Part shown: positions 58,431 to 64,000 of the stretch, piece after piece
Position numbering within the stretch: position 1 is the first letter of the stretch
How the letters are laid out: each line of letters opens with the position of its first letter
From: Photobacterium aquimaris
GTDB taxonomy: Bacteria; Pseudomonadota; Gammaproteobacteria; Enterobacterales; Vibrionaceae
Reading direction: 5' to 3'
DNA: 64,000 nucleotides
Assembly: GCF_002954455.1 (NCBI RefSeq)
Contig: NZ_MSCC01000002.1
Span: 669,358-733,357, forward strand
Notes under the pieces: generated by a model
What the model was told of the DNA's origin: nothing
Database searches by the model: none
What the model saw: only the letters and a program-made list of their open reading frames with translations
Position numbers and translations under genes: made by a program

Positions 58431-59192
58431 ATGAATATTGAACAAATCTTTAATGAAATATCTATTCAGATGCGTTCTGATTTTGAGAGGTCACGAAATG
58501 CTCTTAGTCATGCGGGGCTAAAAGGTGCTTCGAATGAAGATGTTGTTAAGTCGTTTTTGAAACAATATCTTCCAAGAAACTTAGAGATAAGTAGTGGAAT
58601 GGTGGTTGACTCAAAGGGCGGCATTTCTAGGCAGATGGATATTATTATTCATGATGCAGCGAAAACACCAATCTTTTTTCAGTCAGCAGAAACCCGCGTT
58701 ATCCCAGTAGAATGTGTTTACGCCGTTATTGAGGTAAAAGCATTCTTAGATAAATCAGAGCTAGAGAAGTCCTTTGAGAATATGAAAAGTGTTAAGTCAC
58801 TTGAGAAAGTGGCTTTCTTTGACCCAAAATCAGTGATAGTTCGTAGCCATAAATTGTATGGTAAAGACTGGCGTCATTGGCCTATATCGCACTTTGTATT
58901 TGCTTTTGATTCTCCTAATTTAGAGTCTGTTCATTCTAATTTGAAGCAGATTGAAATTGGACACGAAGTACATAAGCGTATCGATACTGTGTGTATTCTT
59001 AATAAAGGCGTTATTCTTAACCAAACAGCTGAAGGAAATTTTACTGCTTTACCAGAGCCTCAATCTCGGTTGGTTGTCTCTCATACACAGAAACCGTTGC
59101 TTTTCTTTTATACAGTCATAAGTATGGTCTTAAATCAAGCAGAGATGAGTTCGTTTAATATACAACCATATTTAGGTGAAATTCGCTTCTAA
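58431..59192 (+). CDS. DUF6602 nuclease-like cassette protein
   Basis: A 253-residue soluble protein resembling DUF6602. An N-terminal helical region (residues 1-45) precedes a PD-(D/E)xK-like core: SRQMDIIIHDA (Asp), then VYAVIEVKAFLDK (ExK), the pattern expected of a restriction-endonuclease fold. The C-terminal half is alpha/beta with no further motif. It is the first gene of the array, between a C module and an A module. A defence or DNA-repair role is plausible but unproven. Confidence 0.7.
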   Translation: MNIEQIFNEISIQMRSDFERSRNALSHAGLKGASNEDVVKSFLKQYLPRNLEISSGMVVDSKGGISRQMDIIIHDAAKTPIFFQSAETRVIPVECVYAVIEVKAFLDKSELEKSFENMKSVKSLEKVAFFDPKSVIVRSHKLYGKDWRHWPISHFVFAFDSPNLESVHSNLKQIEIGHEVHKRIDTVCILNKGVILNQTAEGNFTALPEPQSRLVVSHTQKPLLFFYTVISMVLNQAEMSSFNIQPYLGEIRF

Positions 59193-59194
59193 AT

Positions 59195-59355
59195 ATTTAA
59201 CAGATAAGGATATGTGTCGCGCAGCCGACACCTATTCGAAGTGTTGGACAAGCCCGAGCGGCTTTATATAAGTAAATATTGGGAATGTTATGAAAGGTGA
59301 TACTGAAAAGAAGTCGAGCGTTATCCTTGGCGTGAACCAATCAATTTAATTCATT
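59195..59355 (+). repeat. A module copy 1
   Basis: It starts ATTTAAC just past the gene stop, then AGATAAGGATATGTGTCGCG with an inner GTGTCG/CGACAC hairpin, and runs to TTATCCTTGGCGTGAACC. The same module follows three other array genes (60229, 62478, 63771). Confidence 0.85.
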
Positions 59356-59380
59356 TATTTATCGAAAGACATCGAAAGAC

Positions 59381-59527
59381 AGGACAGCCATAAAAGTGTT
59401 AATGGTTCAACCACCGTCATTTTTTCAAAAGGGGCATAGATGGGACACGACTGTTTTAATGCCCGCAAGGGCGATAGGGAATCTACTTGCCGCGTGTTTA
59501 GTTTTAAAATAAAGATATGGCTGTCCT
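59381..59527. mobile_element. B element copy 1 (REP/MITE-like)
   Basis: 147 bp bounded by AGGACAGCCATA (59381-59392) and TATGGCTGTCCT (59516-59527), which are exact inverted repeats. The interior contains a GCCC-GCAA-GGGC hairpin. It is non-coding. The termini match those of the RAYT element at 28898-30180. Confidence 0.8.
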
Positions 59528-59584
59528 ATGTTCTGCTGACGACTACTAGTTGAAACCCCAGAAACTAGATAGCAAGTGCCCGAT

Positions 59585-59678
59585 TTTGTGATTACTATCG
59601 GGATTAATAATTAAAAATATATCTGATTTATAATGATTTTTATATTATTGCGAGATAAATACGGGCAAGTTGTTAGGC
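59585..59678 (+). repeat. C module copy 2
   Basis: Nearly identical to copy 1, with TATAAT at 59629-59634 and an end CAAGTTGTTAGGC carrying GTTAGGC (59672-59678). The gene starts 16 bases later behind AAAGGAG. Confidence 0.85.
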
Positions 59679-59694
59679 GCTTAAAGGAGTATTC

Positions 59695-60234
59695 ATGTTC
59701 CCTATAATTCAAAATTACGATTCACAATCTGTGGAATCATTTGAAGATTATTATCAAAAATGGCCTCAGACTCTTAACCATATTCCTAAAGAAGTTGTTG
59801 AAACTTGGATTTATCGTCATTGGAGTGGTTTTCAGGATTGGTTGCCGTTACAGCCTGAATGTTGGGCATATGAACTCTGTGAGTTTACTAATGAACAAAT
59901 AATGGAAATTGGTCATGTTGATGACTGGCCTCTTCAACTTAGATCTTGGGGTCGGGAGTTGTTGCAAGGTCAATATAGAAAAACTACTTGGCTTGGTAAA
60001 TATATGTTGGAGAAAGGTACTACTCCAACTCCAATTATTATAGGACAAAACTTTGGTTCACTTGCACATCCAGTTGAGTATGATGACGAAAATATGAAAG
60101 AACCTTATCAATTAATTGAAGGGCATATGCGATTGTCATATCTTATGGGAATGATAATGGGGCATCATTGTAATTTATCTAAAAAGCATAAAGTGTGGGT
60201 TGCAACATATCCATTAAACGATGATTGCGTCTAA
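59695..60234 (+). CDS. ParB/Srx-like cassette protein
   Basis: A 179-residue soluble protein. The N-terminal half is helical and Trp-rich (TWIYRHWSGFQDWLP). The C-terminal half has TPIIIGQNFGSLAHPVEY then LIEGHMRLSYLMGMI, the EGHxRL pattern of ParB/sulfiredoxin-like domains. Similar proteins occur in integron cassettes, with unknown function. The stop codon lies inside the attC-like GTCTAAC of the next A module. The start is ATG behind AAAGGAG. Confidence 0.7.
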   Translation: MFPIIQNYDSQSVESFEDYYQKWPQTLNHIPKEVVETWIYRHWSGFQDWLPLQPECWAYELCEFTNEQIMEIGHVDDWPLQLRSWGRELLQGQYRKTTWLGKYMLEKGTTPTPIIIGQNFGSLAHPVEYDDENMKEPYQLIEGHMRLSYLMGMIMGHHCNLSKKHKVWVATYPLNDDCV

Positions 60235-60288
60235 CAAATAAGAATATGTGTCGCGCAGCCGACACCAATCCGAAGTGTTGGACAAGTT
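60229..60288 (+). repeat. A module copy 2 (truncated)
   Basis: It starts GTCTAAC (60229-60235), followed by AAATAAGAATATGTGTCGCG and the GTGTCG/CGACAC hairpin. It ends after GTTGGACAAG, where a B element begins shortly after. Confidence 0.85.
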
Positions 60289-60306
60289 CATTAAGCCACA
60301 ACAGAC

Positions 60307-60635
60307 AGGACAGTCATAAAAGTGTTAATGGTTCAACGACCATCATTTTTTCAAATCGGGCATAGATGGGACACGACTGTTTTAATACCGCGAGGGCGAT
60401 AGGGAATCTACTTGCCGAAAAACATAGGACACCCATAACTTTCGTAATCCATTTTGATCAATTCTGACGGCACTTTATAAACGAAAGACAGGACAGCCAT
60501 AAAAGTGTTAATGGTTCAACGTCCGTCATTTTTTCAATAGTGCATAGATGGGACACGACTGTTTTAATGCCGTGAGGGCGATAGGGAATCTACTAACCGC
60601 GCGTTGAGTTTTTAAAGTAAAGATATGATTGCTCT
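60307..60635. mobile_element. Two tandem B elements, second with a degraded end
   Basis: A first copy begins AGGACAGTCATA at 60307 and runs into AGGACACCCATA at 60426, whose following AACTTT resembles the RAYT left end. A second copy begins AGGACAGCCATA at 60490 and ends in a degraded TATGATTGCTCT at 60624-60635. They are non-coding. Confidence 0.7.
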
Positions 60636-60643
60636 ATGTTTAT

Positions 60644-60778
60644 TTTGTGATTTCTATCGGGATTAATAACTAAAAATGTATCTGATTTATAATGATTTTT
60701 ATATTATTGCGAGATAAATATGGGCGCATGTTCAAAGAACAAATTCGGGCAAGTTGTTAATATAATAAGTTGTTATGT
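60644..60778 (+). repeat. C module copy 3 (long form)
   Basis: It has the same core with TATAAT at 60688-60693, then an extra CAAAGAACAAATTCGGGC segment and two GTTGTTA repeats, ending with GTTATGT (60772-60778). Confidence 0.85.
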
Positions 60779-60808
60779 AACTGTCTAACTCCACAAAAAG
60801 TAAGAAGA

Positions 60809-61630
60809 ATGATTAAAGAAGAACTAATATTAATTTCACTGGATTCTAAGTCTGATGTTGCGGTTGTTCCTAAAGAAGGTAATTTAATAGCGAGAATCGC
60901 TTATGAGATTTTGATAGAAAATCCGTACAAGTATACAGAAGCTGAGTATCATCATGAGCTTCATGTTGTTCGTCGTAATAAACCCGATTTGAAAATTAGC
61001 TCATATAATGTAAAAAGATCACCATTATTGAAAAAGTTTGGTTGGGGTGTTCATAAAAACGCTGAAGGTAAAATGGCGTTAATTCCCGCAAACTCTGAAG
61101 AATATCGAGAGTTATCTGTTCGTATTCCAACATCATATGCATCTAGAAATGAAGCAAAAAAATCTAATGATACGGATATTGATGAAAACTCTATGCCTAG
61201 CAGCCTAGAGCAAGACCTTTCATCGATTCAATTGGATTTAAATACAAGCGATACTGAAAAAAACAGCTTGATTAAGGCTCGGATTGGTCAGGGTAAGTTT
61301 AGACGTGACTTAATTACTATGTGGCAAGGTTGTGCTGTAACGGGTTGCAAAACAAACGAGTTACTAGTTGCAAGCCATATAAAACCTTGGCATGCATCAG
61401 ATAATCGTGAAAGGTTAGATAAATTCAATGGCTTGTTGCTTATGGCAAATATAGACAGAGCATTTGATGCTGGTTTAATAAGCTTTGATTTATCAGGAAA
61501 AATAATTATATCCTCTCAATTTGTCGATTTTGACGTTGCTGGCTTAAATCAAAGCATGAAGATTACTTTAGCTCCTGAGCATGAAACTTATATGCAATAT
61601 CACCGCAAGCACATATTTAAAGCTACATAA
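60809..61630 (+). CDS. HNH endonuclease (HNH_2-type)
   Basis: A 273-residue protein. The N-terminal ~120 residues form an unassigned domain (IARIAYEILIENPYKYTEAEY). The C-terminal HNH domain has GQGKFRRDLITMWQGCAVTGC, LLVASHIKPWHAS, NGLLLMANIDRAFDAGLISFD. The conserved AxHIxPW and N..LL...D..F..G..S pattern is typical of PF13391 nucleases in defence or restriction contexts. ATG 60809 follows AAGAAG; a longer frame from TTG 60770 would begin inside the C module. A Vibrio-type attC follows the stop. Confidence 0.83.
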   Translation: MIKEELILISLDSKSDVAVVPKEGNLIARIAYEILIENPYKYTEAEYHHELHVVRRNKPDLKISSYNVKRSPLLKKFGWGVHKNAEGKMALIPANSEEYRELSVRIPTSYASRNEAKKSNDTDIDENSMPSSLEQDLSSIQLDLNTSDTEKNSLIKARIGQGKFRRDLITMWQGCAVTGCKTNELLVASHIKPWHASDNRERLDKFNGLLLMANIDRAFDAGLISFDLSGKIIISSQFVDFDVAGLNQSMKITLAPEHETYMQYHRKHIFKAT

Positions 61631-61750
61631 TAAAGCATTTAAGAGTGATTCCCACTGCTTGGTATTTTTCATTCCATCGTTGGGTTTTGTGTTTACGGTA
61701 GTCTGGTTAGGGTTTGTGGTAGCGTTGCTCACACCTTAATGCGGCGTTAG
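61627..61750 (+). repeat. Integron attC site of Vibrio type
   Basis: About 124 bp with the layout of Vibrio attC repeats. Left part GCATTTAAGAGTGATTC pairs with right part CACACCTTAATGC with an extrahelical base, and the right end GCGGCGTTAG carries the GTT recombination triplet (61747-61749). The central part (TGCTTGG, GTTTACGG, GCGTTGCTCAC) also matches Vibrio sites. The left AAC triplet is altered, since the gene stop makes it TAATAA. Confidence 0.85.
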
Positions 61751-61769
61751 CTTTTAATGGAGTGTATTT

Positions 61770-62483
61770 ATGGCTTTGAATAAAAGTGATTTTCTTTTAA
61801 ATATTTGGTCATTTACAGATAGTGGTGAAAAAGTTTTCCCATATAAAGGTGAGCGAGGAAAGAAGAAAGGATTATTTAGTGTTAATTTTACAAATGATAC
61901 TAATAATTTTGAAGGGTTAACTGAAGAAGAGTTAGTTAATGCTATTGAATCAGGAAAGTTTCGTGATCGTGGAACAGTTCGAATGCTCCCTTTAGATTAC
62001 AAGCCTGGAGCTGAAAGAAATGCTTTTGCACCAAAATATTTTGATGGTGTTGATATAACTTGTTATCCCATAAAACCTAAAGTTAAGAGTGATTATAATA
62101 ATATTTTCATAGATGAAAATATATTAAGATCAATTAAGAGTAGAAGAGGGCAGTCAGCTTTTAGAAATTTATTATTAGAGCATTTTGATTATACATGTTG
62201 TATCTCTGGTTCTAAGGTAATACAAGTTTTGGAAGCTGCTCATATATACCCTCATGCAGATGAAACAAATTACACTATAAATAATGGTCTGCTTCTTAGA
62301 TCTGACATTCATACTTTGTTTGATCTTGGTTTAATTAAAATTACAGAGTTAGGAGTAGTAAAAGTATTGAATTCTCTTAATGGTACTGAATATGAGCAAT
62401 TCAATGGTATTGTGGCAATTGAAAATGTATCAGAAGAAATGATCTGTAATCTTCATAGAAGATTGGATCTTTCAAAAAGCTAA
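61770..62483 (+). CDS. HNH endonuclease (second cassette nuclease)
   Basis: A 237-residue protein. The N-terminal ~100 residues are unassigned and Lys/Gly-rich (GERGKKKGLFSVNF). The C-terminal HNH_2 domain has RRGQSAFRNLLLEHFDYTCCISGS, VLEAAHIYPHADETNYTINNGLLLRSDIHTLFDLGLIKI (by location, residues ~155-193). The His-Ile-x-Pro and D-H-LFD-G-I motifs match the preceding nuclease, but the N-terminal domains differ, so they are not recent duplicates. ATG follows TGGAG within a cassette start GTTAGCTTTTAATGGAG. Confidence 0.82.
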   Translation: MALNKSDFLLNIWSFTDSGEKVFPYKGERGKKKGLFSVNFTNDTNNFEGLTEEELVNAIESGKFRDRGTVRMLPLDYKPGAERNAFAPKYFDGVDITCYPIKPKVKSDYNNIFIDENILRSIKSRRGQSAFRNLLLEHFDYTCCISGSKVIQVLEAAHIYPHADETNYTINNGLLLRSDIHTLFDLGLIKITELGVVKVLNSLNGTEYEQFNGIVAIENVSEEMICNLHRRLDLSKS

Positions 62484-62700
62484 CAAATAAGGATATGTGT
62501 CGCGTAGCCGACACCTATTCGAAGTGTTGGACAAGCCCGAGCTGCTTTATATAAGTAAATATTGGGAATGTCATGAAAGGTGATACTGAAAAGAAGTCGA
62601 GCGTTATCCTTGGCGTGAACCAATCAATTTAATTCATTGATTTATAATTAGACCCTCTTTAATTATTACGCGTTAATGCCATTATCCTTATTATTTTACG
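62478..62700 (+). repeat. A module copy 3, full length
   Basis: It starts AGCTAAC over the gene stop, continues AAATAAGGATATGTGTCGCG and the GTGTCG/CGACAC hairpin, then TTATCCTTGGCGTGAACC, and ends with ATTACGCGTTAATGCC and ATTATCCTTATTATTTTACG. The AATAAGGATA near its start is complementary to TATCCTTATT near its end. Confidence 0.85.
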
Positions 62701-62719
62701 TTTTTATCTAAAAAAACAT

Positions 62720-62917
62720 AGGACACCCATAACTTTCGTAATCTATTTCGATCAATTCTGGCGAAAGACAGGACAGTCATAAAAGTGTTAATGGTTCAAC
62801 GACCATCATTTTTTCAAATCGGGCATAGATGGTACACGACTGTTTTAATGTCCGCGAGGGTGATAGGGAATCTACTTGCCGCGTGTTGAGTTTTTAAAAT
62901 AAAGATATGGCTGTCCT
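62720..62917. mobile_element. B elements, copy 4
   Basis: A short AGGACACCCATAACTTT piece (62720-62736), then a full B element from AGGACAGTCATA (62770-62781) to TATGGCTGTCCT (62906-62917). It is non-coding and near-identical to the element at 59381. Confidence 0.78.
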
Positions 62918-62973
62918 ATGTTCTGCTGACGACTACTAGTCGAAAACCCAGAAACTAGATGGCAGTGCCCTAT

Positions 62974-63098
62974 TTTGTGATTACTATCGGGATTAATAAC
63001 TAAAAATATATCTGATTTATATATTATTTCGAGATAAATACGGGCGCGTGTTCAAAGAACAAATTCGGGCAAGTTGTTAATATAATAAGTTGTTATGA
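62974..63098 (+). repeat. C module copy 4 (long form)
   Basis: The same core as the other copies, but with a small deletion that changes TATAAT to TATATA at 63018. It has the extra CAAAGAACAAATTCGGGC segment of copy 3 and ends with GTTATGA (63092-63098). Confidence 0.85.
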
Positions 63099-63128
63099 GT
63101 ATTTGTGGATTAAGAAAAGGAAGTCATT

Positions 63129-63767
63129 TTGTATCAGCTATATTATTACCCAAACAACGCGAGTTTAGCTCCGCACTTCTTATTACATTTCATGGAATTA
63201 GAGTATGAATTATTGTTGGTTGATAGGAAATCAAGTCTCCACAAATCAGCTGAATATTTAAAATTAAATCCAGCGGGTAGAATTCCTACGTTGATTGACG
63301 ATGGAATGGCAATCTTTGAAAGCTCTGCTATTTGTATTCATCTTTGTGAGCAAAACCCTGACTATGGTTTAATTCCTCACTTGGGAAGCAAAAGTAGACC
63401 TCAATTTTTTCAATGGTTAGCTTACTTAAACAATACGCTTCAAGCTGAGTTAATGGTTCGTTATTATCCGCATCGACATACAAATGATGAACTCACAATT
63501 CCAAATGTGGTTGCAGCGCAAGATGATCGAATTGGCGAATCATTATCGGTAATTAATGATCAACTTGAGGGTAATAAATACCTTTTAGGCGATGAAATAT
63601 CAGCCTGTGATTTCTTCTTATTTATGCTTTCTGAATGGTGTTTGCCTATTAAGAAATCGCCATTAAGTTTTGAACATCTGTCAGCTTATCTAAATCGTTT
63701 ATCATCACATCCAACAATTATGGCAGTTTGTGAGTTAGAGGATATTGATCTTAGCCCATTTAAGTAA
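63129..63767 (+). CDS. Glutathione S-transferase family protein
   Basis: A 212-residue soluble GST. The thioredoxin-like N-terminus has LYYYPNNASLAPHFLLHFM, LNPAGRIPTLIDDG with the cis-Pro, and the glutathione-contact ESSAICIHLCE. The helical C-terminal domain has GDEISACDFFLFML, the N-capping-box region. It starts at TTG 63129 with AAGGAAG nine bases upstream; no ATG is near. As a cassette gene it may serve detoxification, with the substrate unknown. An A module follows. Confidence 0.87.
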   Translation: MYQLYYYPNNASLAPHFLLHFMELEYELLLVDRKSSLHKSAEYLKLNPAGRIPTLIDDGMAIFESSAICIHLCEQNPDYGLIPHLGSKSRPQFFQWLAYLNNTLQAELMVRYYPHRHTNDELTIPNVVAAQDDRIGESLSVINDQLEGNKYLLGDEISACDFFLFMLSEWCLPIKKSPLSFEHLSAYLNRLSSHPTIMAVCELEDIDLSPFK

Positions 63768-63770
63768 TAC

Positions 63771-64000
63771 TCATAACAAATAAGGATATGTGTCGCGTAG
63801 CCGACACCTATTCGAAGTGTTGGACAAGCCCGAGCTGCTTTATATAAGTAAATATTGCGAATATCATGAAGGGTGATGCTGATAAGAAGTCGAGCGTTAT
63901 CCTTGGCGTGAACCACTAATTTTAATACTTTGATTTATAATAAAATCCTCTTTAATTATTACGCGTTAATGCCATTATCCTTATTATTTGTAAGCGCATC
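63771..64000 (+). repeat. A module copy 4, to the end of the window
   Basis: It starts TCATAAC, continues AAATAAGGATATGTGTCGCG, and ends GCCATTATCCTTATTATTTGTAAGC. ACAAATAAGGATA near the start is the reverse complement of TATCCTTATTATTTGT near the end, apart from a three-base bulge. The array evidently continues beyond the window. Confidence 0.8.

Noticed and set aside
58323..64000. CRISPR array suggested by regularly recurring repeats
   Set aside because: Repeats are 90-220 bases long with whole genes between them, and there are no short uniform spacers or cas genes.

Overview
The window is about 39% GC chromosomal DNA from a member of the Vibrionaceae, most likely a Photobacterium or a close relative. 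The evidence is the cqsA/cqsS quorum-sensing pair, a Vibrio-type integron attC site, GlyGly-CTERM (rhombosortase-type) exported proteins, PqiBC, and a TPP-riboswitch thiamine salvage operon. The genus call is inference from gene content; no rRNA or marker phylogeny is possible here. No rRNA, tRNA or CRISPR was recognised.

Layout. 1-1430: the end of pqiB, pqiC and a HAD phosphatase. 1600-6330: the CAI-1 quorum-sensing locus, with cqsA (frameshifted in a 9-A tract) and cqsS separated by a GlyGly-CTERM zinc metalloprotease. 6500-9160: methyltransferase, exported amidohydrolase, DsrE-like protein. 9360-12170: modABC molybdate uptake behind a ModE-like operator. 12280-15390: LysR regulator divergent from an HlyD/FUSC-type efflux pair. 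15430-31560: housekeeping and transport genes (antiporter, GDPD, MATE, alpha/beta hydrolases, CPBP protease, cobQ, pseudouridine synthase), then a RAYT transposase element broken by one stop codon, msrA, an orphan RelE/Gp49-like toxin and DUF3297. 31830-35120: the proX-like and DUF3313 pseudogenes, with small conserved genes and an Old Yellow Enzyme between them. 35220-49310: MarR regulator with divergent exported protein, roxA (frameshifted), C69 dipeptidase, EamA and TDT transporters, ybjQ, ppiB, Gfo/Idh oxidoreductase, ABC-F ybiT, MarC, YkgJ-like protein. 49570-52255: secreted ExeM-like nuclease (frameshifted). 52310-58130: a seven-gene minus-strand thiamine operon (thiD, thiZ, thiX, thiY, tenA, thiM, thiE) led by a TPP riboswitch.

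58270-64000 is the most unusual part: five same-strand accessory genes (DUF6602 nuclease-like, ParB/Srx-like, two HNH endonucleases, glutathione S-transferase). One attC of recognisable Vibrio type separates the two HNH genes. The other genes are separated by 480-620 bp composite spacers built from the same modules: A after the gene, B a REP/MITE-like piece, C before the gene and containing a promoter-like TATAAT. Every spacer keeps an AAC triplet at its start and a GTT triplet at its end, as attC sites do. The B modules end in GGACAGCCATA-type inverted repeats that also bound the RAYT element 30 kb away. I read the array as integron cassettes whose attC sites were invaded by RAYT-mobilised elements.

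A caution for the whole window: five genes (cqsA, lysR, proX, roxA, exeM) are each broken at an A-run on the coding strand. Four are restored by adding one A; cqsA needs one A fewer or two more. This may be homopolymer sequencing error rather than biology. The nonsense codons in the RAYT and DUF3313 genes and the deletion in proX cannot be explained that way.
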